From NCBI GenBank assembly GCA_020205615.1, contig CM035171.1, forward strand, positions 123,942,893 to 124,006,892: a stretch of DNA of 64,000 bases, given 5' to 3'. Below the pieces are notes generated by a model. That model did not search any database, was not told the origin of the DNA, and saw nothing but the letters and a program-made list of their open reading frames with translations. Numbering within the stretch: the stretch's first letter is position 1; each line of letters begins with the position of its first letter. The position numbers were made by a program, and so were the translations under genes. The DNA is from Panax quinquefolius. Taxonomy: Eukaryota > Streptophyta > Magnoliopsida > Apiales > Araliaceae. Shown here in pieces: positions 25,001-35,396 of this stretch.

Positions 25001-28000
25001 ATCCGAAATGAAGTTAATGTACAAGAATCAGAAGACATTTTGTTCATCATTCAAAAAAGTTTATTTAAGTAATTAAATTGACCAACACACGGCAAAAGTT
25101 CCCTAGGTCAAGAAAAGCGGTAAAAGTTCTTATGAGCACCCACGAATAGTCAGCACATCATTTAGAAGAGCAAGGGAAAAATATGTCAACTTGCACAATT
25201 TCCATAACCTGACGTACTTTAAAGTTGCCAACACCAAATTGCAATAGAACAGCAAATGTTTGTTTAGCATATCTAGCTTTTACCAATATGCAGTGAAGAG
25301 TTTCTGGATAGTTCAAACTTCAACTGAATTACACACGAGCTTGTCTCCTTAACACCAAGGTTGAAACTAGCATGTGGTTATATTTGCTAGGGACACTAGG
25401 TGTGGGAGGATCCTATCAATATGTGTTAATATGAAGGCATATCCACCATTGTAATTCAAACATGGAAGCTGACCAAGTAAATTATCATTCTTTTTGGACC
25501 ATATCTAGAGAAAAACAGTAAATAAAAGTATATAAAAAATCAGAAGTCACCTTTTGTTCGACGTAGCATTACAGCCCTCAGCACGGCATATAGCTTCTTG
25601 TAACCCTGAATTGAATTTCTAGAAATTGGGTTCTTTAGTGTACTACAAAATGATTTATAGGTCGTATATGGATCATATCTCAGAAATCGGAAGTAGCTAA
25701 ACAACTCGTCAATTGCATTCTGTATAGGTGTTCCAGATAAACACCATCTTGATTTCGCTTTAAAACCACAGCAGGCTTTAGCCACCTGTGTTCTGTGGTT
25801 TTAATAGTTTGCGCTTCATCCAAATCACCCTAAGCCAGCCAGCGCACTCTTGCAATAGTACCACAATCACTATCAATAAAAGAACTGTCAATTCCTTTTC
25901 TACCTTTCTTTCGTCTCTTACCAGCATTAGACATTTTCTTTCGTTTTTTATTAGTAGAGAATTCAGAAGACAATCCATACTTCTCCCCATTTTTTTGATC
26001 ATCATCATCCTCATCACCCAAATTTGCTTTTGGAACTTCATTTGCCACAATAGCATATGTTGTGAGAACCACATCATATGTTGCTAGTTCAACAGGATCC
26101 TTCGTCCTATTGCTTCCATGATAGATTAAAACAGCAAGCTTAGCTTCATCTGCAACTTTCTCATCCAGCTCCCTGGCCCATTGTCGGCTAACACTTGCTG
26201 GACACACGACCAATGTGCCTGCTTGGGGCCTCCTGTTTGAAATTCCGTTTCCGTGTAGAAGTACTAAACTTCTGGAATCAATTTAAGATCATGAGATTCA
26301 TCATCCTGCTTGCCTTTTTCAAGAGCAGTGGTGTCATTGTCCTCATCGTCATCCAAATTTAAGGCTTCAGCTGCGTGATGGCTTAGATCTTCTGATTTAG
26401 ATTTTGACTGTATCAATTTCTGCATCTGTATAAGGGCAATCATTGAGATAGTCTTACCGAGACCCTGTCAGATAACATCAAATTAGTTTTACATTGAAAT
26501 TTTGAGAACCATCCCAAGCTTGGATCATGCAATGTGCTAAATAAGATTCGACTAAATAGTAAATTCAAACCTGATCATCAGCTAGAATTCCACCCGAACA
26601 ACAACAGCTTTGTGTTTCCTTCTGAAGCATCCACGCCAATGCAATTTTCTATAATATATAATCATCAATCTTAGAACAACGAAGGGCCAAATATATGAAT
26701 GGGCAAATTAGCTAGTAGATAGAGAAAATGAAAATATAAAAAAAACAAAAAAACCTGATGCCTAAGAAGAGAGACCGACAGAAGACCATCAGGTAAAGTA
26801 GCTTCAACTTTAGGTTGGTTAAGATCCTGCAAAAAAAAAATTGATCATAACCCAAATGTGAACCTTTCTTGTTACTTCACAAATTAACTCTATGACGGTT
26901 TTATAAAAAGTCTAGAAAAGTACATTCAATAACAAAGAAAAATTAAAAATCAGATTTTGGCTATACTTGAAGGCAGCCTTGGCCCCTTATACATCCTTGC
27001 ATACTTGGGTGTTAAGCTTAGTATGCTTCTAAGTTCAATTCTGCTTACTCAGTTTCAGATCAAGTTTCTTATGTTTTCTTTAGTCAAAGAAATGTCTGAA
27101 AATTATTTCTGCTCGATATGGATGGCAGCAATGATCCATGAGTTACACCTTCTCTACAAAACTACAAGGTATTGGTTTTTAAACACTGGAGTTCATATAT
27201 TCTTTTTTGAAGTATAATATGGTCCATCAATTTTGGAGGTGCAACTGTCAATGGAAAGCACGACTCACAGAATGGAAAGAAGAGCATACATCTTACTAGG
27301 TAACTGATGTATGTTTTGTAATACTCCAGTACCGCATATACTCCACTGGAGTGTGTGGGTTGGACTGAACAGTATATAAGGACTAAACTCTACTACCACG
27401 AATATCAATAACTTGTCACAACTTTTAGGTGAGCCAAGATGACCTTGACGGTGCTCTTGAAGCCTTAATTTGGCCAGGAACGGGTTGGATTGTTACATGT
27501 TTAGTATCAACAAAAGTATCTAATAAGCTATATAAAATGAGTCATTAAGTTACAAATTATGCACACACAAAAAAGAAAAAAAGAACATTCAGTTCCCATT
27601 AGTTTCAAGTTTCTTCACAAGCCTATACAAAGACATGCAGTTATAGAAACTATCCAGCAATTGTAATTCTTCTAGGAGTGTGTCAACTTTAATCCTAGAT
27701 ATGATACCAATGGATCTAGATTTCACACCTAATCTCTTTTTTTCTCTTTCAATTCTTTTATATTTCCTGCAATTTTAACACAAAAAACCAAAAATTTCAA
27801 CCATTAAAAATATAGACAAAGTCGCATTAGTCCTTCAACCTAAAACTAACAAGAAAGAAATGTTCATGCATACTCTGAAACATACCCTGAATAGCCCTGA
27901 AATGTCTTTTTTTTTTAATTCCTAAAATTAGACTCTACACTTTTATCCCTTCAATTTTATACTCTAAAACCAAATTAGATGATTATGCTCTTGAATAACA

Positions 28001-31000
28001 TACACAACCTAAACCAGCATTCAAAATAACTTCTAACTGCTGTCTTGAATCAAATAAACCAACCATATGTGTACACAAATGTTCCTAACATTTGAGCTAA
28101 ATCATTCTACAGAACAGATCACTTCAAATTTACGAGAACTATTTTTCTTGGTTAGCATAGATTTAACACCATTAGTACAAAATACTTCAATAAATCATGT
28201 TATAATTGGGTATCTAAACTATCTTCGTATGTGGTACATTTTACAATTCTAATAAAATGCACATCAATTGCTTGAATAGTTTTTCATGCAGAAGGTAAAT
28301 ACTAAATAATGGTTTGCTGGTACAAAGACAAGTAGCCAATTATTTGTTGTGAGATCAAAAAACAACCAACAACTACAAATAGATGATGTTGGACAAAGGT
28401 AGCACGCAGCAAAGAAGGGTGAATAACAAAACTTATTCTAAGATGGGAATCACGGCCCATTTTGCCAAAGAAAGAATTATATTTTCTCTTATAGAGACAA
28501 GGATAGTCAGCAATATTTTTTGAAGATTAATATTTAATAATAATCGGATGCAGAGCTTTGCTTTCTTTTCTTATCATGCATCTTTCTTTGAAGCCTGAAT
28601 CTGATACCACAGCTTGTGGACTTCAAGCAAAGTTGCAAGTTTAAATAAATAATTTTTTTTAAAATGTGAAATCATATGTGAACTATCAGCCTCCATACAT
28701 GTTTCAACTAGCTCTATCACTGATAATAGTAACCAATTTACAGCTTATAGTACATCCATTTTGCCACCACTGTCGGTTTCGCTCTGAAACAACTATAGAT
28801 ATTTGACAAAATGCATGAAATCCTTCTGAAAATCAAATCATAAAGAAGGAATCATAAAAAGTAAAAAATCAATCAAGTGAACTACTTGAGGGTTGAGCAT
28901 AATACTTATAGGGGCCAGTCAAAACTTAAAAAATTAAACTGAACCTTTGTATTTCCTGAGGCTTCCAAAAAGCACAGGTGAAAATCAGAACAAAAGGAGT
29001 TAAACTGATAAGGTGTAAGGAAGGAAGTCAGAACCCAATAGTTTTTGGATGTCGCAAAGAGAGAAATGTAGAAATAATAATGACCAGAGAGAAATACCTG
29101 CAATGCTGCTTGATAAATTAGTCTCTCATCATATTCGCTGACTCTTTCTTCGCCAGCCGCAGAACGGAAACCACTATCAGCAGAACTGACGTACGGTGCA
29201 GTTGAAGCAAATTTCGTGTGCATAAATGATGGAGGTAATACCCTGTTTCCACTGTTTTCATACATAAGTACTTCATCATCACTGCCTATGCCCGATTTGC
29301 TTTTCACATGGTTCATGCCAAATGTAGGTTTCAGCTGTGCAGAATAAGTTTCACGCATCTGACTGTTGCCCAAATTCTCTACTAAATTGGTTGATCTCAA
29401 ACTAGGTGCAGGCGGCTGAAAGGATGTTGGAAGGATCCTTTTAGAACCCTGACCAGATGAATTTTGTTCATAATCTGCAACAAGACGAGCAATATGTCAG
29501 GCCTTTGTTGAAGCCCAACAAGAAAATAAGAGAGAAACAGAGACATATAGAAATAATAGAGAATTCAAAGAGAATAAGGGAGGAAGCAGGAGAAGAACTA
29601 AGTTATTTTTCACTGAATTCACGAGAGAGAGAGATAGAGAGAGAAAGCTTAACAAGTTGTTCCCATACATAAAATGCATAATATTCAAAAGCTTGAAGGT
29701 TACTCAGCCCATTACACAAATATATAGCTATTAAAATGCTAAAAAGTGCAAGTATCCTAACGTACACCACTCTCTTAACCAACAAACACTTGCTAACTAA
29801 CCACCCATGTGCTTATATGTGCATTACATGTGCATACAAAATATCTCTAGACTCTAGAATGTATGAACTATTCTTTTTGTGCCAATTTACCCCCGACATG
29901 ACACTCCCTCCTCCTTTAGAATATTCATGTCCTCATGAATGAAGTATTAAGTTTGGATAGTTAAGTTTAAGGAGATCTTCAACCTCCCATGTAGCTTCTT
30001 CAATGATGAAATATTTCCATTGTACCAAGTATTGGTACATAATCTTGCTTCCTTTGTAAACTCTCCTCTATTTTAAGGTTCTGAGTGGTCCTACATCAAA
30101 TTACCCATTTTGATTAACCTCTGGTAGTTGGGTGTTGATTTGTGTTGCCCCCAAATGCCTTTTTAGTTGCGAGACATGAAAGGTGGGATGTATCCTTGAA
30201 GTGCTTGGAAACTCCAGTTTGTACGCAACAGCCCCATATTTTTCCAGAATTTTACAAGGACCATAGAATTTTGGGGCTAGTTTCATATTCTTCCTTATTG
30301 ACATTGAACTCTGCTTCATGTATACCCACTCACCAACCTCAAAAACCTCTCAAATCTTCCTTTATCAGCATGGCTCTTGATTCTTTGTTGGGCCTTCGTA
30401 AAGTTCGTAAAGTTCTCCTTGAGAATGTCCAGTTGTTGTTGTTTCTCTGTAAGAATATCCTAAACTGTTGCAATGTTGGTACTAAATTTTGAAAGGTCAT
30501 GTCCATAGAGAATTTTGTATGGGGTTGTTTGTAGAGAAGTGTGGAAAGTAGTATTAAACCACCATTCTGCCAGAGCTCCATTGTTTTGGTAAATGGCTGC
30601 ACATGCTTCTTAGGTAACATTGGTTTACCCTTTCAGTGCTCCCATCACTTTGAGGATGAAAGGAAGTACTGATGTGGAGCATGTGGAGCCTTGTTCCTAC
30701 AAGTTTAAATAGTATTTGCCAGAAGTAACTCAAAAATATAGGGGATCCCTATCACTTACAATTGAGTCCCATGAAACTTAAAAGAGGTTCTCAAAATATA
30801 ATAAGGATAATGTCTGGGCAGAGATAGGATGACTGAGAGGTCAGAAATGAAAGTTCCTGCTATACTTATCAGTAATAACCCAAATAACTTCATAGCCTTT
30901 GGAGTTTGTGAGTCCACTGAAAAAATCCAATGTTATGTCCATCCAAGGCTGGGTAGGGATGGGTAATGGTTGGAGGCAACCCATGGCTTATCACATTTTC

Positions 31001-34000
31001 ATGTTTGAAAAATTGACAAATCGGACACTCAACAACCAACCTTCTGATATCATTCTTCATTCCTACCCAATAGAAATATTGCTCTATACTTTTTAAAGTG
31101 GCCCTTGCCCCTGAATGACCCCCTACTCCCTTCTCATGGAGTTCTTTAAATAGTTGTTTTCTCAAGTCTCCTTGAATTCCTAATACCCACTTCCCTCTGT
31201 ACTTTAGCAGACCATGGACCAACTCTAACTCATTAGGCCCCATCTTTGTAGTTGTGTTGTCACCTTCATAGCTTTCCACAACCTAGGACATCTATGTTGG
31301 ATGGGCTATTGTCAAATAGTTAAGGTCTACCCATCCATGTAGCTAAACTTCCATTCCTTGTTGTGTAAAGTTGATGATAAGATTATTGTACTCTATATGT
31401 ATTCCTCCTAATTGTTTCAGCCATGTGGTTCCCAAGATAACATCATATGACTACAACTTAATGATCCACATAGGTGAGCTGAAATTGTGGGTGTCAAAAT
31501 TCCATGTAAACTCAAGGCACCATGCTTTACTCTGAAGTTCCTCACCATTAGGAAGGTTAATAGTAACAAGGTCAATAGGTTGCATAACGCAGTTTAGTGC
31601 CTTGGCAGCATTCACTTGGAAAATTTAACGTGCTACCACCATCTATTAATATCATCAGTTGTTTTCCTTCACTTTTTCTTTTGAGAATCAGGACTATTCC
31701 CCCATTTGCCTCTTCTTGAAGTTGCAAATTACACAAGGTAGCTTTCCCCTTTAGTTTATCATTCTCCTCTGTTCTTCATCAAACTGGGGAGGTACAGAGT
31801 ATTCTACAAACTCTAGAAAGTCCTTACAGTTCTGGAAATCCTCACATGTGATCATGAAATTCTCAAGAACTTTCCATTGGTGTCCCATGGTGTACTTCTA
31901 ATCACAATAGAAACATAGGCCCTTGTCCCTTCTCTTATCTTTGATCACTTTTAAGCTTGTTAAAGTCATTTCTAGGATAGATATGATCATGAAATTCTCA
32001 AGAACTTTCCATAGGTTTAGGCCCTTGTTAAAGTCATTAGGTTTAGGCTTGTTAAAGTCATTTCTAGGATAGATATGCGCATAAGAGTTTTGGTTGTTAG
32101 TGGTGCAGGGAGTTCCTTTTTGTAGTTGGGCTGATGGTTGGTGTGGCTAGGTGGTGGTTTAGGATAGTCGTGGGTGCTGGAAAGTTTAGAAATAGGACTC
32201 TCATAGTACTTAGCTTGTTTGAAGGCTTGAGATAGAGTTTCTGGATCAAACAACTTTACCATTGTTTTGGTTTCATCTTTCAGTCCACCAACAAAGTTCC
32301 CCACAAAGAAGTCTTCAGTCAAGTGAGCAACTTCTCAAGTAGTCTCCCCTTATGCCTTTCAAACTCATCATAGTATACATTCACAATTCTTACTTGCTTC
32401 AACAACTTTAATTGTTCATATATATTTTCCATACCTGCGTCAGGCCCTCAGTGAACCTCAAAGTGAAATCATTTGCAAACTCCCTCCAAGTAAGTCGACT
32501 TGTACTAATATTTTAGAGAACCGTGCATCCTAGCTATGGCAATCCCCTTTTGAGAATGAATCCCATATATGCCATAATACTCATCACATTCTCATCACCC
32601 TTGGTAAATAATGGGAACGCCAATTTAAGATGTTTAAGTTCTCTCTCGTCTTCACCACCATCATCATTTTGGTTCCTCCTCCTCCATCTTCTTCATGTTT
32701 CCTTGCTCTTTCTTGTTTTCCATGCCTTGGGTCTCTAAAGAAGCCCTTATCCCTCCTTCGCCCCATATACACAAGCCTATTGCCCCTTCCATTATCCCAA
32801 AAAGATTTTCAAACTTAGAATCAGTTTATGGGCTCCTCTGTCTCAACAGTTCATTCATCAATGAGTTGTAATTTCTCATTGGTGTACTCTCTGTAGTTTA
32901 TGAAATATTGCTGCAACATTTACAAAGGACCAGCCATATTTATGGAGTAGAGAATAAATGAGTCACTATAATTGTGATGTCGTGTTTGAAAATGAATTCA
33001 AGCAGTAACAACACTATTTAAGTAAGAGTAAGTGAGCTTGAGTAGCTATGCAAATGAGAAGTGAACTTCCTCGGTGAAACAACTATCCTTAGCCAAACAA
33101 CTTTAGTATTGAAAGTCTCTACGATCGTAGACTTATAAGACTCTACGATCGTAGACTAGAACAACTTATAAGACCCTACGATTGTAGACATGAACAAGTT
33201 ATAAGACTCTACAATCGTTGACTGGAACAACTGATAAGATTCTACGATCGTTGACTGGAACAACTTAAAAGATTCTACGATCGTTGACTGGAACAACTTA
33301 AAAGATTCTACGATCGTCGACTGGACCAACTTATAAGACTCAATACTTGTAAGACTCTACAATTGAAACACTTGTAAGACTCTACGATTGAAACATGTTA
33401 GACTCTACGACTAAAACAACTTGTAAGACTCTTCGATTGAAACAACTTGTAAGTCTCTATGATTTAGACTGAAACAATTTGTAAGACTCTATGATTGAAA
33501 CAATTTGTAAGACTCTACGACTGAAACAACTTAATACGAATCACCCAACACAAATCGAAACAAATCAAAAAAAAACTAATTCATAGAATCTAGAAAAAAA
33601 TTGCCGACAAAGAATAACAAGTAAAATATGAATTAAAATGTTTGTGGGTGATGTTGTAAATGAGTTTTATGGACTTGACTATTTGTATGTTATAGGAACG
33701 AGTGAGATGGAAGTGTTTAATACACAAACAAGTGAATTAACACTTGAATTTGCTGAGTTCTTGGTCTGTAGGAAAAAAACAGAGTCCGAGATCTATTTTT
33801 TATTGCTATGGGGTAGAGATCAGCCGTTGTTGCCAATGGTTTTGTGCTGGTTTGTGTGGTGCTTGAAGGCTCGAAGAAGGTAGAAGAGATATAATTCATA
33901 TTGAAGCAGAAATCAGAGGTTAAAGAAGGATGTAGAGGAGGAAGAAGATGATGAGTTTGGATAGAACTTGAGCTCTGATACCAATTTGTCAAGCCTCTGT

Positions 34001-35396
34001 TGAAGCCTAGCCAGAAAATAAGAGAGAAACAGAGATAGAGATAGAAATAGAGAATTCAGAGAGAATAAGGGAGGAAAAAAGAGAACTCTGTTATTTTTCA
34101 CTGAATTCGTGAGAAAGATAGAGAGAGAAAGCTTAACAAGTTGTTCCCATGCATAAAATGCATAATATTCAAAAGGTTGAAGGTTACTCCACACATTACA
34201 GACATATATAGCTACTAAAATGATGAAAAAGTGCAAGTATTCCTAACCTAAACCACTCTCTTAACCTACACACGTCTCCTAACTAACCACCCATGTTCTT
34301 ACATATGCATTACATGTGCATACAAAATATCTTACTCTAGAATATAATAACAACTCTAGAATGTACTAACTATTCTTTCTGTCCCAATTTACCCCCTGGC
34401 CTGACACAATTTTGGATTCAATTGATATATAAAAAATTGCCAATGTCAAAATAGTTTGTTGGTTAACACACGTTACCTTTCCTTGTAGAATACTTAGAAT
34501 TGTCATTAGTATATCGTGAATTTGATACTCCGAAATCATTAGTAGAACTCGGAAGAGTATGAAGTTTAGCCTGGGTTTGGTGGCTATGGTTTGATGAGCT
34601 TCCGTTAGAAGCAGATGCTCGAGAAGGAGCCTTTTGAGACAATCCGCCATAATCTGCACATTGAATAAAGAATTATATAATTGATAACACACCAAAGCAT
34701 TTCATAATGCACATTATTTTACGCTTTAAAGACTTACTCGTCAAACTTGTGCCAGAGGTAGCCCATGACGGAAGAGACCTGAAATTGTTAGCCTGGGTTT
34801 GGTGATCAAGGTTTGATAAGCTTCCATTAGAAGCAGATGCTTGAGAATGACTTTTTTGAGACGGTCCACGGTAAACTGCACAATGGGTAAAGATCTATAC
34901 ATTTGAAAACACCAATGAATTTTAGAATGCACATATTTTAATCTAAAACTACTTGTCTTTACCAGATGTATCTGCAAATGCTGGAAGAGCCCCATGATTG
35001 GTAGAGGCAGTAGGTTCACTCAGAATGGAATCGTTTAGCTCTCTATACTCATCCAGATCCCAATCACTATCTGAGTCTGATGAACTAATTTCTATAGGTT
35101 TAACTGCAGCCATTACAGCTGAATGGTGATTTTTCCTTCCACCGGACAATTGAGAAATACTACCTGACGGTGAGCCAACCTGCAAATCAGTTTTCACGAA
35201 CTTAAACTTCTAACAATTCAGCAGCATAACCAGAATAGCATATGGTATTATCAAATCCTCTAGACAAAAACATATCTTCACTGACCAGGATTCCACAATT
35301 TCTTGAAATTAGGCTGGAAATGAATCCACTCAACAAAGAGCAACATCTCCATGAAGACTCCAAAAAATTACGAAAAGGATCCGCATGATCAGGCAT
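18787..35396 (-). CDS. CHR28: SNF2-family ATPase with RING finger (FRG/CHR27-CHR28 type), 13 coding exons
   Basis: Exons in transcript order: 35396-35286, 35179-34963, 34875-34738, 34653-34477, 29474-29098, 26826-26755, 26648-26571, 26464-25551, 24630-24500, 23140-22922, 21615-21019, 20382-20173, 18897-18787. All junctions use GT-AG and the phases agree, giving about 1,115 aa. Motif I DDQGLGKT spans exons 7/8, motif Ia is VVCPASV, motif II is DEAQ, and motif III is [10 protein letters not shown]3HC4 RING (ICLSC ... CGHVYCYQC) sits between the helicase halves, followed by [17 protein letters not shown] and [12 protein letters not shown]. The tail is SAFGE...[12 protein letters not shown]. This RING-in-helicase layout is that of Arabidopsis FRG1/FRG2 (CHR27/CHR28), reported to act in RNA-directed DNA methylation and to bind SUVR2; whether this is the CHR27 or CHR28 orthologue is uncertain. 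Exon 8 has five frame-disrupting indels. The largest intron (about 5 kb) holds a chromovirus. Confidence 0.9.
20173..20382 (-). CDS. CHR28: Remodeller exon 12 (motifs V and VI)
   Basis: It encodes [36 protein letters not shown] and [20 protein letters not shown], which are SNF2 motifs V and VI. Borders are ttcag and CAG|GTATGT. Confidence 0.95.
21019..21615 (-). CDS. CHR28: Remodeller exon 11 (RING and start of helicase C domain)
   Basis: It encodes [19 protein letters not shown] ... CPSPDC (RING), an acidic [10 protein letters not shown] linker, then [20 protein letters not shown] and [17 protein letters not shown] of the helicase C domain. It is the largest RING/helicase exon, with an intact frame of 199 codons. 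Confidence 0.93.
21880..22050. mobile_element. Palindromic MITE in remodeller intron 10, next to a (TA)n tract
   Basis: The left arm (about 21893-21960: tttagcgacgaacaaaaccg, then gtcataaggtctgaaccg) is the inverted copy of the right arm (about 21983-22040), giving a nearly complete hairpin of ~165 bp. It is far more GC-rich than the intron. A (TA)n tract follows at about 22049-22091, consistent with insertion into TA-rich DNA. The superfamily is undetermined. Confidence 0.6.
22049..22091. repeat. (TA)n microsatellite
   Basis: About 21 TA units in remodeller intron 10, abutting the palindromic MITE. Confidence 0.95.
22922..23140 (-). CDS. CHR28: Remodeller exon 10 (start of RING)
   Basis: It encodes [34 protein letters not shown] and ends TSAICLSCN, which supplies the first cysteine pair of the RING finger. 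Borders are cag|GCC and AAT|GTGAGT. Confidence 0.92.
23740..23960 (-). mobile_element. Possible LINE endonuclease scrap in remodeller intron 9
   Basis: The minus strand reads [20 protein letters not shown] followed by D-P-R-F, similar to the N-terminal endonuclease region of plant L1 elements (S-G-G-I-x-x-x-W-D). It is short, and stops break it. Identification is tentative. Confidence 0.35.
24105..24282. repeat. Perfect 72-bp direct duplication in remodeller intron 9
   Basis: 24105-24176 and 24211-24282 are identical (both begin ccaagttatggatgat and end cataggagatta). The word taattatgaattatgttaaa also precedes each at 24040 and 24181, so the duplicated unit is longer with an internal deletion in one copy. 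Confidence 0.9.
24500..24630 (-). CDS. CHR28: Remodeller exon 9
   Basis: It encodes [20 protein letters not shown] to [14 protein letters not shown], joined in phase 1 to the preceding exon (RRTK+G). Borders are tatag and AAG|GTGCCG. Confidence 0.9.
25551..26464 (-). CDS. CHR28: Remodeller exon 8 (motifs I-III) with clustered indels
   Basis: It starts [20 protein letters not shown], continues through [15 protein letters not shown], an insert rich in [14 protein letters not shown], then [18 protein letters not shown] and [19 protein letters not shown] to [10 protein letters not shown]. As written the frame breaks at about 26265-26268 (extra base), 26230-26233 (one extra or two missing bases), 25835-25842 (ccag duplicated), 25822-25824 and 25799-25802 (one base short in each run). 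Removing the net effect restores the phase expected at the exon 9 junction. Either the copy is damaged or the assembly carries run-length errors. Confidence 0.85.
26571..26648 (-). CDS. CHR28: Remodeller exon 7 (motif I begins)
   Basis: A 78-bp exon encoding [13 protein letters not shown]...SGGILADDQ. The ATP-binding GxGKT follows in the next exon. Borders are attatag and CAG|GTTTGA. Confidence 0.9.
26755..26826 (-). CDS. CHR28: Remodeller exon 6
   Basis: A 72-bp exon encoding [20 protein letters not shown] and LRHQ, the start of the SNF2 ATPase domain. It is too short for a simple ORF scan but has clean tgcag and CAG|GTTTTT borders. Confidence 0.9.
29098..29474 (-). CDS. CHR28: Remodeller exon 5
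   Basis: It encodes [18 protein letters not shown] through [20 protein letters not shown] to [12 protein letters not shown], the conserved segment just before the SNF2 N-terminal domain. The upper edge follows ttgcag and the lower edge is TGCAG|GTATTT. Its upstream intron is expanded by the chromovirus at 29495-34406, which starts only 20 bp from this acceptor. Confidence 0.85.
29495..29903 (-). repeat. 3' LTR of the intronic chromovirus
   Basis: About 409 bp, roughly 85-90% alike by eye to the LTR at 33987-34406. Shared blocks include aataagagagaaacagag, gaaagcttaacaagttgttc, aaaatgcataatattcaaaa and gcattacatgtgcatacaaa. Confidence 0.9.
30101..31279 (-). pseudogene. Integrase of the intronic chromovirus (fragmented)
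   Basis: 31279-30890 carries the zinc-binding H-H-C-C domain ([14 protein letters not shown] ... CPICQ) and leads into the catalytic core. 30620-30339 carries a core-end stretch ([18 protein letters not shown]). 30319-30101 carries the C-terminal GPF/Y-like region ([28 protein letters not shown]). Frame breaks and stops separate them, so no functional enzyme is predicted. A chromodomain is not evident in what remains. Confidence 0.8.
31600..32322 (-). pseudogene. Gag and protease remnant of the intronic chromovirus
   Basis: 32322-32017 reads as gag ([32 protein letters not shown]). A zinc-knuckle-like CFYC...KYTMGHQ lies near 31890-31920, and a protease-like [11 protein letters not shown] near 31640-31660. 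A phrase (gatcatgaaattctcaagaa) is duplicated at 31851 and 31984. Frames are broken. Confidence 0.7.
33112..33545. repeat. Minisatellite of ~33-bp units in the chromovirus leader
   Basis: Repeats of gattctacgatcgttgactg plus gaacaacttaaaa lie between the primer-binding site and gag. At the right end units shrink to ~25 bp around gtaagactctacgattgaaa. The first units contain the 12-bp palindrome ctacgatcgtag (33119-33130), which decays along the array. Confidence 0.9.
33987..34406 (-). repeat. 5' LTR of the intronic chromovirus
   Basis: About 420 bp, the sister of 29495-29903. It directly abuts the tRNA-Met primer-binding site on its left. It ends only 70 bp from remodeller exon 4 (34477). 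Confidence 0.9.
34477..34653 (-). CDS. CHR28: Remodeller exon 4, second copy of a duplicated exon
   Basis: It encodes [18 protein letters not shown]...[15 protein letters not shown] and then a diverged tail ([15 protein letters not shown]). It enters and leaves in phase 1. Similarity to exon 3 is also visible in DNA. Confidence 0.75.
34738..34875 (-). CDS. CHR28: Remodeller exon 3, first copy of a duplicated exon
   Basis: It encodes [18 protein letters not shown]...[16 protein letters not shown] and enters and leaves in phase 1, so it can be gained or skipped without a frame change. It is a paralogue of the next exon (34477-34653). Confidence 0.75.
34963..35179 (-). CDS. CHR28: Remodeller exon 2: acidic serine-rich N-terminal segment
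   Basis: It encodes [10 protein letters not shown] and then [17 protein letters not shown], an acidic Ser/Asp run like that near the N-terminus of Arabidopsis CHR27/28 and reminiscent of SUMO-interaction motifs (hydrophobic residues followed by Ser/Asp). It ends TCTG|GTAAAG in phase 1. Confidence 0.8.
35286..35396 (-). CDS. CHR28: Remodeller exon 1 (proposed start codon)
   Basis: It begins ATGCCTGATC (MPDHADPF) immediately after an intron-like ctag and ends CTG|GTCAGT in phase 0. It joins in frame to exon 2 (CGIL|VGSPSG). An upstream non-coding exon near 35771-35880 seems likely, because ...TATATCAG|GTTTGC gives a donor site at about 35771. The initiator could lie elsewhere if that exon codes. 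Confidence 0.55.

Larger units (their letters stand above)
29495..34406 (-). mobile_element. Chromovirus-type Ty3/gypsy element with internal deletion, inside remodeller intron 4
   Basis: Two LTRs of about 410-420 bp (29495-29903 and 33987-34406) both start tgtca on the plus strand and end in ca. Minus-strand orientation is shown by the polypurine tract (complement of about 29904-29918) and a primer-binding site complementary to initiator tRNA-Met (GGTATCAGAGCTC, complement of about 33970-33983). Flanks are caata and caatt, a probable 5-bp target duplication with one mismatch. Gag, a protease start and integrase are present; reverse transcriptase and RNase H are largely missing between about 31300 and 31600. 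It sits antisense to nothing: its strand is the same as the host gene. Confidence 0.88.

Noticed and set aside
25778..26087. Frames on both strands overlapping remodeller exon 8
   Set aside because: Out-of-frame shadows of the SNF2 exon.
29457..29785. Open frames at the left LTR of the intronic chromovirus
   Set aside because: LTR sequence; the same frames recur at the right LTR with different breaks.
33112..33545. CRISPR-like direct repeats
   Set aside because: Units are contiguous and degenerate without unique spacers, and the DNA is a plant retrotransposon leader.
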